Assembly (NCBI GenBank): GCA_021772935.1
Contig: JAJFLA010000044.1
Span: forward strand, 62,001-126,000
DNA from: Gammaproteobacteria bacterium
Lineage (GTDB): Bacteria > Pseudomonadota > Gammaproteobacteria > Xanthomonadales > SZUA-36
Length of the DNA: 64,000 nt
Direction of reading: 5' to 3'
Part shown: positions 39,301 through 48,000 of the stretch, in pieces
Layout: each line of letters opens with the position of its first letter
Numbering within the stretch: position 1 is the first letter of the stretch
Translations under genes and position numbers: made by a program
Notes under the pieces: generated by a model
What the model was told of the DNA's origin: nothing
Databases searched by the model: none
The model's input: the letters and a program-made list of their open reading frames with translations, nothing else

Positions 39301-39605
39301 GACAGGATGCGGATGGTGTCGACGCATTCGATGACATCAGTGGCAATGGTGACACTTGTCTTGGTCCACCAACGGATGTTTTATGTCGTGACGTGGGTTT
39401 TGCCAAGGATTATTGGCTGCATTCCGCATCGATTGCTTATACCGCCGATAATTGGGTGCTTCGTGGTGGTGTGCGCAATGTTTTCGATAAAGAACCACCG
39501 GTTGTGGATGGAACTGAAGTACTTGCGATTAACAACAGCCCAATTGGTGTAGGTTATGACCTGCTTGGTCGTACTTTCTTCCTTAACCTGATCTGGAGTC
39601 TGTAA
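36324..39605 (+). CDS. TonB-dependent receptor
   Basis: 1093 residues. Signal peptide (about 9-31, ending SWA), an acidic linker, then a TonB box-like 'DKVVVTGSR', a plug domain ('LRGLGAARTLLLMNGRRLAPSG', 'EILLDGASSIYGSDAVAGVINLI') and a 22-strand-type barrel ending in '...FFLNLIWSL'. Many Cys lie in extracellular loops ('NPYNICNPDAEGGVDCG'). Acidic repeats such as 'DGDGDGVTDVNF' suggest calcium-binding loops. The ligand is unknown; the S9 peptidase and M1 aminopeptidase next to it suggest peptides. Confidence 0.92.
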   Translation: MSYKNAFEGRIVLQILLLALVMAFTANTSWAQDVQAEDAADAVEQAADEATDDTDDSDEEEAVNLDKVVVTGSRLQRQTYSSIAPMQIITAEGAREAGLVDAAAILQTSTFSAGQQIDLTFGGFVLDNGPDASTASLRGLGAARTLLLMNGRRLAPSGVEGAPSAPNLDLIPAALVEQYEILLDGASSIYGSDAVAGVINLIMRKDFDGLEVDLIGNIPDGGAAGDHFLANVTWGKNFDRGFVGVGLSYEDQEAITLDDRKWTAGCDRHAEVDQDGKFRSQDLWYQQNLGMTFDDCRLGSLAGRVIVPTDSGSIYYTPGFSNGGWGNFSESSNPFFTKGVDGDGDGVTDVNFRNHDINGKDQGAHLIPEEDILNIMAYGEYAFEGEANNTAFFEANYSDRNFFRQGGQPQFFPFVPATNPYNICNPDAEGGVDCGEAQDALYTNPNFITDFAANFEGLCASFGIPLAGCTPATFGLLTGPLGPLQTRPVVAVAGDRDNTRTETEQIRVVLGLKGDLPFMNNNLLSNWVYETSFSYQKSDSDAHRVGIREDRYDYSVETSRVDANGNIVCGNNDGCVPINMFAPSLYEGVVGSFATQAERDYLFDSRDFNTKYTQTVFSAFASGFMGELQGGTILAGLGVELRTDDIDSIPDDIARDGLFFGFFSDGGAVGDKWTREAFGEIELPFFAGKPFAEELVLNLSGRWTDDEIYGSDTTGSAKLGWRPIPSLLLRATYGTSFRAPNLREVFLQDQSGFGNISDPCIVPAGARNALDGSYNPSGDTREAQVLANCVAQGVDPTQLDNNGFSTLSTEIATGGSLDLEAETSDSFTYGFAFEQPWFDTFDLSFGATYYEITINNTIIEPSGQFLVNDCFTDPELDSTFCGAIVRGSDGFIDIINAGFINRDEEKNRGVDINVNFDKTFSILGGKGLRFGSDLQVNHSIEASDTFVDDNGNTNFDDDDNEFGFPNWKGQLSLRGQVDDWTVAWTTNYIGRVRQDADGVDAFDDISGNGDTCLGPPTDVLCRDVGFAKDYWLHSASIAYTADNWVLRGGVRNVFDKEPPVVDGTEVLAINNSPIGVGYDLLGRTFFLNLIWSL

Positions 39606-39640
39606 GCGTTAAGCTTTTAAATGGTTAAGAAATAACAAAA

Positions 39641-39670
39641 AAGCCCACCGGTTTGCCGGTGGGCTTTTTT
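39641..39670 (+). terminator. Rho-independent terminator after the receptor gene
   Basis: AAGCCCACCGG and CCGGTGGGCTT form an 11-bp perfect stem with a four-base loop, followed by TTTT. It lies 36 bases after the receptor stop. Confidence 0.93.
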
Positions 39671-39761
39671 GCATTCTGTTATTGATTGTAAGGCGATGTG
39701 CTACAGTCATGTTTAACTTGGACCGCGATTCCGTGGTGTCTATAGATATGAGAAAAATCAG

Positions 39762-41726
39762 ATGAACCCACAAAAATTGATGTTAATGGTATGTATTAGC
39801 CTTGTTGGTCTCATGGTCACCCCGGGTATGGCCAAAGCTACCGAACCCTACCCGCTTGAGTATTGGGCGTTGCGGGAAGTAGTGAGTAATGTTCAAGTCT
39901 CACTGGATGGCAAATACCTTGCTCTGATGAAAATACCGACCCGCGATGGCGATCCGGTGATTGAGGTATATGATGCCGCCAATTTCAACAAGAAACCCTT
40001 TGTATTGAACGCGGATCCTATGGAGGCCGTCGGTTTTTACTGGGTCAGTAACCAGGATATCATCATCACCTTCCGTCAGGCGGTACGCGATAAAATCGAC
40101 GGATTTAACCAAGGTGTGTACGAGTACAAACTGGGCTTGCTTGACGTCAAGAAAAAGAAAATCAAGCAGTTCCACGAAACCAACGCCAATATATCCAACT
40201 TGCTGGTGAACAAGCCCGGCAAAGTCATTCTTTCATTCAGCGATGCCGGTGGGCGTAAATCTGGCGGCAACCCATTGTTTCGTCCACTTAGTTATTTTGA
40301 GTTCGACCTTAAAAAGGGTACAAAAAAACTATTACTTAAGGGTCAGCGTTCACTTGCTCAGGTGCGGTTTAATGCAGATGGCGTACCGTGGGCCGCGCGT
40401 GGTTTTGATCGTGGCAAAGACGAGTTGATTTGGTATATCCGTAAACCGGGTGAAAAATCATGGGAAGAAGTTTACCGTCTGCATGAAGACAGTTTCGAGG
40501 ACTTCCGCATAGAAGGGATTGATAACGCAATACCCGATACAATTTTTGTTACGACGCAAAATGGTAAGGATAAACGGGCGCTTTGGGACTTTAACGTCAA
40601 CAGCAAAACCTTTAGCGAGGCCGTATATGCGCGTTCCGATGTGGATGTGGAGGGTGTCCGGCGGCATAGCAATGTATGGGCCCAGCCAGACACCGTGGTT
40701 GGTGTGGCGTATTCAACGGACAAGCGGCATTTTGAATATTTCGATCAACAAGAAGGCGCGCTTTACGCCCAATTGGACGGCTTGATTCCGAATGCTCATA
40801 TGTTGCGCATAAACAGTCGCTCCAAAGATGGCAATACCTTAACGGTCTACAATGCCGGGCCGCATGATCCAGGCAGTTATCACCTGATCAAGGATGGTCG
40901 TCTAACCAAGATTGGTAGTAAGCAACCTCTGATGAAGGCCGAAGACCTGGCTGATGTCAAATATATTGACTACAAGTCCCGTGATGGTGAGACCATCCGC
41001 GGATTTATCACCATTCCTCATGGTGAAGGACCATTTCCCACGGTTGTGTTGCCACATGGTGGTCCGTTTGTGGGCGAAACCGTTGGTTATGACGAGTGGG
41101 GACAGCTGTTGGCAAATAATGGCTACCTGGTGCTACAGCCGCAATACCGAGGCTCAAAGAATTATGGGCTGGGGTATTACAAGGCCGCATTCGAGAATGG
41201 TGGGCAGGGTGGTCACATGATGCAGGATGACAAGGATGATGGGGTTACACACTTGATCAAAAAAGGCCTTACAGATCCTGACCGTGTAGCGATGTTTGGC
41301 TGGTCCTATGGCGGTTATGCCGCGCTGGTAGCCGCGTCGCGTACACCGCAACTGTATCAGTGTGTGGTGGCTGGTGCAGCGGTATCAGATCCGTTGATGC
41401 AGGTGTCTTATTATAGTGGCTTTCTACGCGGGGCATCAAAGATGGAACAGGTCAATATGTGGAGAGACAGCATCTCCCCCGTCGAAGATGTCGACAAGGT
41501 CAATGTGCCAATACTGTTGATCCATGGCAGTGTTGATCAACGTGTGCCGCCGGAGCATGTGCGGCGCTATATTGATGCGCTGAAGAAGCACGGTAAACAA
41601 CACAAATATGTTGAGTTGAAAGGCGCCGATCATTTCTCCAACACGCTGTTTTATGATCACCAGATACTGTTGTACGAATCATTGATCGGCTACCTGCGTG
41701 ACGATTGTGGGCCCGCCGGCCTATAA
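39762..41726 (+). CDS. S9-family prolyl oligopeptidase-like serine peptidase
   Basis: 654 residues with a signal peptide (about 5-26). An N-terminal beta-propeller region is followed by the catalytic alpha/beta hydrolase domain: nucleophile S515 in 'GWSYGGYAAL', acid D592 in 'GSVDQRVPP' and base H624 in 'KGADHFSN'. Also 'VVLPHGGPFVG'. It likely cleaves short peptides in the periplasm. It stands alone after a terminator, next to the receptor gene, and probably works with it on imported peptides. Confidence 0.93.
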   Translation: MNPQKLMLMVCISLVGLMVTPGMAKATEPYPLEYWALREVVSNVQVSLDGKYLALMKIPTRDGDPVIEVYDAANFNKKPFVLNADPMEAVGFYWVSNQDIIITFRQAVRDKIDGFNQGVYEYKLGLLDVKKKKIKQFHETNANISNLLVNKPGKVILSFSDAGGRKSGGNPLFRPLSYFEFDLKKGTKKLLLKGQRSLAQVRFNADGVPWAARGFDRGKDELIWYIRKPGEKSWEEVYRLHEDSFEDFRIEGIDNAIPDTIFVTTQNGKDKRALWDFNVNSKTFSEAVYARSDVDVEGVRRHSNVWAQPDTVVGVAYSTDKRHFEYFDQQEGALYAQLDGLIPNAHMLRINSRSKDGNTLTVYNAGPHDPGSYHLIKDGRLTKIGSKQPLMKAEDLADVKYIDYKSRDGETIRGFITIPHGEGPFPTVVLPHGGPFVGETVGYDEWGQLLANNGYLVLQPQYRGSKNYGLGYYKAAFENGGQGGHMMQDDKDDGVTHLIKKGLTDPDRVAMFGWSYGGYAALVAASRTPQLYQCVVAGAAVSDPLMQVSYYSGFLRGASKMEQVNMWRDSISPVEDVDKVNVPILLIHGSVDQRVPPEHVRRYIDALKKHGKQHKYVELKGADHFSNTLFYDHQILLYESLIGYLRDDCGPAGL

Positions 41727-41738
41727 GTGAAAAAGCCA

Positions 41739-41809
41739 GGGGTCAGATTCAAATGCAGCAACAACAAGTCATCATTGCACAGAAATCAATTGCATTTGAG
41801 TCTGACCCC
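41739..41809. repeat. Palindromic repeat, copy A
   Basis: Arms GGGGTCAGATTCAAATGCA and TGCATTTGAGTCTGACCCC (one mismatch) enclose about 33 bases. It lies just after the S9 peptidase gene. The interior differs from copies B-E. Confidence 0.8.
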
Positions 41810-41873
41810 GATTTTGATTGCGGCCCTGCTGGTAAATAAATAAATACGTCGGCCAATGACCGACGCAACAGCT

Positions 41874-42287
41874 TTATTCAGGGTAGCCTGCGAAACAGGG
41901 TAGGTCATTGCTCTGGCAGGACCAGGCTGCTTTTGAATCTTTGAATATATACGCTTGCGGTCTGATGTTGGGCTCGTCATCGAGTGTGCCTGCAGGAATC
42001 ATCAGCAGTTTCATGTCGGGAATTTCCCGTGGCAGCGGACCGCCGCACTGTGTGCAAAACGTGCGTGTGAAGCGTTCCGCTTCGGGGACTTTGTAATCTT
42101 TCACTAGCCCGCTATCACCAACCCAGCTAATCACGGGGTCTTTCACGAACAGGTTCGAGGCGTGACCGGTGCCGGTTGCCTTGCGACAGCGCGAGCAGTG
42201 ACAATGCATAAATCGAACCGGATCGCCCACTACGCTGTAACGCAAAGCACCACAAAGACAGGATCCGGTCAGGGTTTGTTCAGTCAT
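41874..42287 (-). CDS. GFA-family (glutathione-dependent formaldehyde-activating-like) protein
   Basis: 137 residues. Zinc ligands of the CENP-V/GFA fold are visible: 'SCLCGALRY', 'HCHCSRCRKATG' and 'FCTQCGGPL'. Members bind zinc; only a few are true S-hydroxymethylglutathione synthases, so a general function is uncertain. It stands between palindromic repeat copies A and B. Confidence 0.85.
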   Translation of the reverse strand: MTEQTLTGSCLCGALRYSVVGDPVRFMHCHCSRCRKATGTGHASNLFVKDPVISWVGDSGLVKDYKVPEAERFTRTFCTQCGGPLPREIPDMKLLMIPAGTLDDEPNIRPQAYIFKDSKAAWSCQSNDLPCFAGYPE

Positions 42288-42340
42288 TTTTATTCGCCTG
42301 TTTTTAGAAGTTTGATGCTTTAGCGTAGCACACGAGATGA

Positions 42341-42412
42341 GGGGTCAGATTCAAATGCAACAAACAGCAATCAATAAACCACACCAAGTCATGTGCATTT
42401 GAGTCTGACCCC
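42341..42412. repeat. Palindromic repeat, copy B
   Basis: Arms GGGGTCAGATTCAAATGCA / TGCATTTGAGTCTGACCCC. Identical over its full length to copy C, 92 bases downstream, so this pair arose by recent tandem duplication. Confidence 0.85.
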
Positions 42413-42432
42413 GACTTTCGCACCCCCGTTCA

Positions 42433-42504
42433 GGGGTCAGATTCAAATGCAACAAACAGCAATCAATAAACCACACCAAGTCATGTGCATTTGAGTCTGA
42501 CCCC
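42433..42504. repeat. Palindromic repeat, copy C
   Basis: Exact duplicate of copy B. It lies 15 bases from the end of the dimethylargininase-like gene. Confidence 0.85.
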
Positions 42505-42519
42505 GACTTACCCAGGCTC

Positions 42520-43281
42520 TCAGAACCGGAGTGAAAGACAGCTGAGACCGCCATCAAGCTTTTGAAATTCAGATACGTCTACTTCCCGTGCTTTATATCC
42601 AGCAGACTCTATCAACATTTTTGTTTTGGGGAAGCCACAGGGTGTTAAAACGGTTCCATTGATCCACACACTATTGGCTGCGTAGGCTTCGTCGGCATCG
42701 ACTTGCAATAGATTGTAGTGCTGAAATTCGGGCTTGTTCAGGAACTCTCCACAGGCAAGAAGATAATTGTTCTCCAGATAGCCCAGACCGGTTTTCAGAT
42801 GCAGCACCTCGGTCAAACTGACCACTGATCCGCTCATGCCATATTTTTCCAAAATACCGATCAACTGCTCGGCGCCGGTTGGGTTGGTGCGTTCTGACAG
42901 GCCGATAAAGAAATGCTCTGCAACCATCATGACATCACCACCCTCAAGGGTTCCGGGTGCTTTGATCATTTCCACTTTTTCATATAACTCACGGATCGTT
43001 ACCAATATCGACTGTGTTTCCAGGCGACGGCTTGGTGCTCCCGGACGAGTGAGGATGGCGCAACGGGGCGTCATCAAAGCAGCGTCTTCCACAAAAGTGG
43101 AATCGGGGAATTGCTCATCAGCGGGCAAAACCGTAACCTGCAGGCCACACTCCCTCAAAGCGTCGATATAATCAGCGTGCTGTATAAGTGCTTTTTGGTA
43201 ATCAGGTGTGCCAAGGCTGGCACTGCTTAGGCCATTGACCATCGCCCGACATGGTGTTCTGACTATGGCCCTTGTGAACAT
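42520..43281 (-). CDS. Dimethylarginine dimethylaminohydrolase-like amidinotransferase-fold enzyme
   Basis: 253 residues from the ATG at 43281 (longer frames run into the tRNA gene). The family acts on guanidino compounds, splitting N-methylated arginines to citrulline, or related reactions. Motifs: 'FPDSTFVEDAALM', 'LEGGDVM' and the active-site Cys C248 in 'GGLSCLSLRF' close to the C-terminus. A length near 255 fits DDAH rather than arginine deiminase. It is a single gene between the tRNA and repeat copies B and C. Confidence 0.85.
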   Translation of the reverse strand: MFTRAIVRTPCRAMVNGLSSASLGTPDYQKALIQHADYIDALRECGLQVTVLPADEQFPDSTFVEDAALMTPRCAILTRPGAPSRRLETQSILVTIRELYEKVEMIKAPGTLEGGDVMMVAEHFFIGLSERTNPTGAEQLIGILEKYGMSGSVVSLTEVLHLKTGLGYLENNYLLACGEFLNKPEFQHYNLLQVDADEAYAANSVWINGTVLTPCGFPKTKMLIESAGYKAREVDVSEFQKLDGGLSCLSLRF

Positions 43282-43325
43282 GGGTATTACTTTTCCTTGA
43301 GCGCTTGCTCGAAGCGCAAACATTA

Positions 43326-43399
43326 TGGAGCGGGTGATGGGAATCGAACCCACGTAGTCAGCTTGGGAAGCTGAAGTTCTACCATTGAACTACACCCGC
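43326..43399 (-). tRNA. tRNA-Gly (anticodon CCC)
   Basis: 74 nt including an encoded CCA end. Acceptor stem GCGGGTG/CACCCGC, anticodon stem TCAGC/GCTGA with loop TTCCCAA (anticodon CCC), and T loop GTTCGATTC. It resembles enterobacterial glyU, which decodes GGG. Confidence 0.95.
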
Positions 43400-43441
43400 A
43401 GCACAGATATCAAGATCAATTCTACTATGGCTTGTCGCTTG

Positions 43442-43764
43442 AGGAACCTCTGATTTATTCTGAACGAAGTAGATTGTGATTCAAAATATTCAGGTTTACC
43501 AACAGTAGGCGCTTTTAGGCGAGGCGCGAATCGCACGTAAAGCTTCCGCATCCTGCTCACGCCCCTGACCTACGTCCCTGTAGGTATAGCTAGCTATTGC
43601 GAACGACTGCAAGGATGCAGGAGGTAGAGCAAGGCAGGAGCACCTTGCCGAGATTTGCACCAAGAGTAGGCGCTTGAGGCGACGCAGAAACTGGACATTT
43701 TGGACGCACCAAGAGAAGGCGCCCTTAGGCGAGATACGATTTCATGAATAGATCAGAGGTTCCT
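43442..43764. mobile_element. MITE-like element, 323 bp
   Basis: Perfect 13-bp terminal inverted repeats AGGAACCTCTGAT / ATCAGAGGTTCCT, similar to ends of IS5-type elements. No coding gene inside. Three imperfect copies of a 'GCACCAAGAGTAGGCGCTT-AGGCGA' motif lie within (near 43498, 43657, 43706), and ACCTACGTCCCTGTAGGT forms a small hairpin near 43570. The right end is four bases from the HDAC-family stop codon. No clear target duplication could be seen. Confidence 0.65.
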
Positions 43765-43768
43765 TAAA

Positions 43769-44686
43769 TCAGCCGACAAGCCCTTGTACATGCGCGCGCC
43801 CGGCGCTAGCCAGTGCTTTCAGGTCATAACCACCTTCAAGAATGGATGCGACTTTGCCGCCGCAACTGTCTGTTGCCAGGTCGCAGATTTCTTCTGTAAT
43901 CCAGTGATAGTCGGCATCCTGGAGCTCCAGTTGTGCCAGTGGGTCGCGTTGGTGGGCATCGAATCCAGCTGAGACCAGGATCAGGTCGGGTTCAAAACTG
44001 TGAATGGCGGGCAAGCCCAATTTGCTCCAAAGTTTACGGAATGCTTTACTGCCGTCACCCGGTGCCAAAGCAAGGTTCAGAATGTTGCCACAACCGGTTT
44101 CTTCAATATGACCGGTGCCCGGATACAACGGTAACTGGTGGCTGGAGACATACATGACATTGGGGTTTTGTTCAAAGATGGCTTGTGTACCGTTGCCGTG
44201 ATGTACGTCAAAATCAACAATGGCGAGCCGCTTGATGCCAGGTTTTTCAAGTGCGTGCAGGGCACCAATCGCAACATGGTTAAGCAGGCAGAAACCCATT
44301 GCCTGTTGCGCTTCACAGTGATGTCCCGGTGGTCGAACGACACAAAATGCCCTCAGTGCCTTGGCACTGAGGATCTGGTCAATAGCGAAACACAAACCAC
44401 CACTGGCGCGCCGTGCGGCAGCAATTGAGCCTTGGTTAAGAAAGGTATCCGGGTCGATCGCCACCAGGCCTTTTGATGGTTCCATGGCTTCCAGGCTGGC
44501 CCAGAATTCAGCCGGGTGGACACGAGTGATCTGTTGGTGTGTTGCCAGTGGGGCGGGTAGCCGTTGCAGATTTTTGAGACCCTTCAGTCCGTTCAGAACT
44601 GCCTTGATTCGCAGTGCGGATTCAGGGTGTTTGGCGCCGGGGTTATGGCGTAAACAATCGTCATGCTGGATGATGATAGTGCTCAT
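43769..44686 (-). CDS. Histone deacetylase-family (AcuC-like) deacylase
   Basis: 305 residues. Zinc and catalytic features of the arginase/deacetylase fold: 'VVRPPGHHCE' (His pair), 'VDFDVHHGNGTQ' (Asp and His ligands), 'SAGFDAHQRDPL' (Asp ligand) and 'LEGGYD'. Bacterial members remove acyl groups from polyamines or proteins. The stop is only four bases from the MITE-like element. Palindromic repeat D lies upstream. Confidence 0.92.
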   Translation of the reverse strand: MSTIIIQHDDCLRHNPGAKHPESALRIKAVLNGLKGLKNLQRLPAPLATHQQITRVHPAEFWASLEAMEPSKGLVAIDPDTFLNQGSIAAARRASGGLCFAIDQILSAKALRAFCVVRPPGHHCEAQQAMGFCLLNHVAIGALHALEKPGIKRLAIVDFDVHHGNGTQAIFEQNPNVMYVSSHQLPLYPGTGHIEETGCGNILNLALAPGDGSKAFRKLWSKLGLPAIHSFEPDLILVSAGFDAHQRDPLAQLELQDADYHWITEEICDLATDSCGGKVASILEGGYDLKALASAGRAHVQGLVG

Positions 44687-44741
44687 CGGGTCATTCTATG
44701 CCATATATCGGGGCGCAGAGCAAAAATAGTCTGCGAAGGCC

Positions 44742-44813
44742 GGGGTCAGACTCAAATGCACTTAGCTTAGTGTGGTTTATTGAGTGCTGTTTGTTGCATT
44801 TGAATCTGACCCC
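44742..44813. repeat. Palindromic repeat, copy D
   Basis: Arms GGGGTCAGACTCAAATGCA / TGCATTTGAATCTGACCCC. Its interior (TGTGGTTTATTGAGTGCTGT) is nearly the reverse complement of the interior of copies B and C, so D lies in opposite orientation. Confidence 0.85.
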
Positions 44814-44833
44814 TGAGCGGGGGTGCTTAAGCC

Positions 44834-44904
44834 GGGGTCAGACTCAAATGCGCTGGCTTTGTGTGGTTTGTTGAGTGCTGTTTGTTGCATTTGAATCTGA
44901 CCCC
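44834..44904. repeat. Palindromic repeat, copy E
   Basis: Same orientation as copy D, with 92-bp spacing as for B and C. The left arm has an altered end (CAAATGCGC). Confidence 0.85.
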
Positions 44905-44916
44905 AGAGCGGCGAAA

Positions 44917-45402
44917 TTAGAACAATGGCAAGGTTAGTGTTTCTTTGATTTCTTCCATGACCACGTAGCTGCGTGAGCCATTGACGCCAGGCAAGGAGAG
45001 TATTTTTTCACCCAGCAGTTCGCGGTAGGCCTTCATGTCACTGACACGGGCTTTGATCAGGTAGTCAAAATTTCCAGATACCAGGTGACAATCCATGATT
45101 TCCGGCAGCTTGCGAGCTTCGTCCCGGAATTTTCTGAAGGCATCAGGTGAGTTGTGTGACAGGTCGATTTCAACAAATACAAGCAAACTTGCATTGACAA
45201 GTTCAGGATCCAGGATGGCAGTGTAGCCGCGGATGTAGCCTTGTCGTTCGAGTCGTTTAACCCGTTCAATGCAAGGTGTTGGTGTGAGGTTGACCTGGCG
45301 TGCGAGATGTACATTTGAAATGCGACCATCGGCCTGTAAACATTCGAGTATTCGTCGGTCAGTACGGTCAAGTACTTTTGGGTTTCTGGGCTTTCTATTC
45401 AT
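44917..45402 (-). CDS. Lrp/AsnC-family regulator, likely of ald
   Basis: 161 residues. N-terminal HTH ('LDRTDRRILECLQADGRISNVHLARQVNLTPTPCIERVKRLERQGYI') and a C-terminal RAM/ACT-like domain ('DYLIKARVSDMKAYRELLGEKILSLPGVNGSRSYVVM'). It is divergent from the alanine dehydrogenase gene with 120 bp between; Lrp-type proteins at this place (e.g. AldR) sense alanine or other amino acids and control ald. Confidence 0.92.
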   Translation of the reverse strand: MNRKPRNPKVLDRTDRRILECLQADGRISNVHLARQVNLTPTPCIERVKRLERQGYIRGYTAILDPELVNASLLVFVEIDLSHNSPDAFRKFRDEARKLPEIMDCHLVSGNFDYLIKARVSDMKAYRELLGEKILSLPGVNGSRSYVVMEEIKETLTLPLF

Positions 45403-45522
45403 TTATTAAACTGCCGAATATGCAGTGTATAGATTAAAACACTGTTTAAAAGATATCAATAGAGAATAAAACTGCTTTGATGACTATAAAATGGTCGTTT
45501 CACATGCTTAAAAGGTGTTGTC

Positions 45523-46644
45523 ATGAGAGTTGGTGTACCCAAGGAAATAAAAAACAATGAATTCCGCGTTGGTCTGGTGCCTGCGTCGGTCCGTGAACTG
45601 GTTCATCAGGGTCACCAGGTATTGGTTGAAACCAATGCCGGTATCGGTATTGGCATGACGGATGACGACTATGTAAAAGTGGGTGCGCAGATATTGGCTG
45701 ATGCAAAAAGCGTGTTCGATCAGGCTGAGATGATCGTCAAGGTGAAAGAGCCGCAAGCTGTCGAGCGGGCGATGCTGAGAGCTGACCATACCCTGTTTAC
45801 CTACCTGCACCTGGCACCCGATGCACCGCAGACTGAAGACCTGATCAAAAGTGGTGCGACCTGCATTGCTTATGAGACGGTGACCGACCGGAATGGAAGC
45901 TTACCGTTGTTGGCACCGATGTCTGAAGTCGCTGGCCGGCTGTCTATTCAGGCAGGTTGTTGGTGCATGGAAAAGGCTCATGGTGGCTCCGGCGTATTAA
46001 TCGGTGGGGTGCCGGGTGTAGAGCCAGCAAAAGTGGTTATCATTGGTGGTGGTACGGTTGGATTCAATGCGGCCCAGATGGCGGTCGGTATGGGCGCACA
46101 CGTGGTTGTGCTTGACCGGAACACAGATGTCTTGCGCTTCCTCGATGCGACCTTTGATACACGGGTACAAACGGTTTATTCCAATACAGATGCGATTGAA
46201 CGTCATCTTAAAGACGCGGACCTTGTTATCGGTGGTGTATTGATCCCGGGTGCGGCCGCACCCAAACTGGTCACACGCGCACACCTTTCAATGATGCGCA
46301 AGGGATCGGTGCTCGTCGATGTCGCCATAGACCAGGGCGGTTGCTTTGAAACCTCGCATGCGACAACACATGAAGAGCCCATCTATGAAGTGGATGGTAT
46401 CGTGCATTATTGCGTGGCCAATATGCCTGGAGCTGTGCCACGCACGTCGACCTTTGCATTGAATAACGCAACCCTGCCGTTTGTATTGGCATTGGCTAAC
46501 AAAGGCGCCAAAAAGGCATTGTTGGACGACCCGCATCTACTCGCAGGGCTGAACGTGCATCGTGGTATGGTCACTTATGAAGATGTCGCACGCGACCTGG
46601 GATATGATTTCACAGCACCGTTAACTGCGCTGGAGACTGAATGA
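45523..46644 (+). CDS. ald: Alanine dehydrogenase
   Basis: 373 residues. NAD-dependent oxidative deamination of L-alanine to pyruvate. Seen: N-terminal 'VGVPKEIKNNEFRVGLVP', 'VKVKEPQ' with the substrate Lys, 'YLHLAPD' with the catalytic His, Rossmann 'VVIIGGGTVGFNAA' and 'SVLVDVAIDQGGCFET'. All fit Ald of typical length. Divergent from an Lrp-type gene and followed by the aminotransferase gene, with which it may form a unit. Confidence 0.95.
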   Translation: MRVGVPKEIKNNEFRVGLVPASVRELVHQGHQVLVETNAGIGIGMTDDDYVKVGAQILADAKSVFDQAEMIVKVKEPQAVERAMLRADHTLFTYLHLAPDAPQTEDLIKSGATCIAYETVTDRNGSLPLLAPMSEVAGRLSIQAGCWCMEKAHGGSGVLIGGVPGVEPAKVVIIGGGTVGFNAAQMAVGMGAHVVVLDRNTDVLRFLDATFDTRVQTVYSNTDAIERHLKDADLVIGGVLIPGAAAPKLVTRAHLSMMRKGSVLVDVAIDQGGCFETSHATTHEEPIYEVDGIVHYCVANMPGAVPRTSTFALNNATLPFVLALANKGAKKALLDDPHLLAGLNVHRGMVTYEDVARDLGYDFTAPLTALETE

Positions 46645-46680
46645 ATATGATGTTTGGGTCGAATGGAAGGAGTCAACAGC

Positions 46681-47994
46681 ATGACTGAACAAAAGCAATC
46701 TCTTGAATCATACTGGATGCCGTTTACTGCCAACCGGGTTTTCAAGAAAAACCCACGCTTGCTGGAACGCGCCGGCGGCATGTATTACTACACGCCTGAA
46801 GGTCGTCAGATTCTCGATATGGTGGCTGGTTTGTGGTGCTGCAACGCAGGTCACGGCCATCCCAGAATTGTCGAGGCCATCCAGACGCAGGCAGCGGAAA
46901 TGGATTACGCGCCACCTTTCGGTTTCGGTCACCCGGCTGCATTCGAGATAGCCGATATGCTGGCTGCAATTACACCGGAAGGCATGAACCACGTTTTTTT
47001 CACCAATTCTGGTTCGGAATCTGTGGATACGGCGCTGAAAATTGCTCTGGCCTACCAAAAAGAACGAGGGCAGCCTTCACGTACCCGCCTGATTGGGCGA
47101 GAGCGTGGTTATCATGGTGTCGGTTTTGGTGGCATCTCGGTGGGTGGAATCCCCTACAACCGTAAGCAGTTTTCCAATTCGATGATCCCAGGTGTGGATC
47201 ATCTGCCGCACACACATTTGATAGATCGCAATGCTTACTCCCGTGGTTTGCCCGAGCAAGGCATTGAATTGGCCGATGAGCTGGAAAACATCCTTACCTT
47301 GCACGATCCATCCAATGTCGCGGCTGTTATTGTAGAGCCGATTGCTGGATCCGCTGGTGTTTTGATACCGCCTGTAGGGTACCTGAAGCGACTACGGAAA
47401 ATTTGCGATAAACATGATATTCTGCTGATTTTTGATGAAGTGATTACTGGTTTTGGTCGTCTCGGGCATAATTTTGCAGCCCAGGCCTTTGACGTCACAC
47501 CGGATATCATCACCTCCGCTAAGGGACTGACAAGTGGTACTGTGCCAATGGGTGCAGTGTTTGTACGTGATGAAATCTATACAGAGTTTATGGCCCAGCC
47601 AGGTGCTGCCATTGAGTTATTCCACGGTTATACCTACTCTGCTCATCCACTGGCTGTCGCTGCCTGCAAGGCAACGCAGCAGGTGTATGCGGATGAAGGT
47701 CTGTTTCAGCGTGCGGCTGAAATGGCTCCTGTATTCGAAGATGCATTGCATTCCCTGAAAGGGGAACCGAATGTGATCGATATCCGCAACTATGGTTTGA
47801 TGGGAGCGGTCGAGTTCGCCGCAATCGAAGGCCGACCGGGTGCGCGCGGGGCGGAGATTATTCAAAAATGTTTTGAAGCCGGCGTGATGGTCCGTGTGAC
47901 CGGTGACACGATTGCGTTTAGCCCGCCGTTAATTGTAGAAGAAAGCCATATTCAACAGACCGTTGAAACCCTGAAAACCGTATTGAGAGCATAG
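46681..47994 (+). CDS. Class III aminotransferase, omega-amino acid:pyruvate type
   Basis: 437 residues from the ATG at 46681 with GGAAGGAG eight bases upstream. Likely converts beta-alanine and pyruvate to malonate semialdehyde and alanine. Seen: 'YWMPFTANRVFKKNPRLLERA', typical of the beta-alanine--pyruvate branch, 'TNSGSESVDTALKIA', 'IFDEVITGFGRLG', and PLP lysine K281 in 'TSAKGLTSG'. It lies between ald, which removes the alanine formed, and mmsA, which takes the semialdehyde. Confidence 0.92.
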   Translation: MTEQKQSLESYWMPFTANRVFKKNPRLLERAGGMYYYTPEGRQILDMVAGLWCCNAGHGHPRIVEAIQTQAAEMDYAPPFGFGHPAAFEIADMLAAITPEGMNHVFFTNSGSESVDTALKIALAYQKERGQPSRTRLIGRERGYHGVGFGGISVGGIPYNRKQFSNSMIPGVDHLPHTHLIDRNAYSRGLPEQGIELADELENILTLHDPSNVAAVIVEPIAGSAGVLIPPVGYLKRLRKICDKHDILLIFDEVITGFGRLGHNFAAQAFDVTPDIITSAKGLTSGTVPMGAVFVRDEIYTEFMAQPGAAIELFHGYTYSAHPLAVAACKATQQVYADEGLFQRAAEMAPVFEDALHSLKGEPNVIDIRNYGLMGAVEFAAIEGRPGARGAEIIQKCFEAGVMVRVTGDTIAFSPPLIVEESHIQQTVETLKTVLRA

Positions 47995-48000
47995 AAAACG

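Noticed and set aside
43326-43764. tRNA-Gly as an integration site of a genomic island
   Set aside because: No integrase gene and no direct repeat of the tRNA end seen nearby; the adjoining element looks like a MITE.
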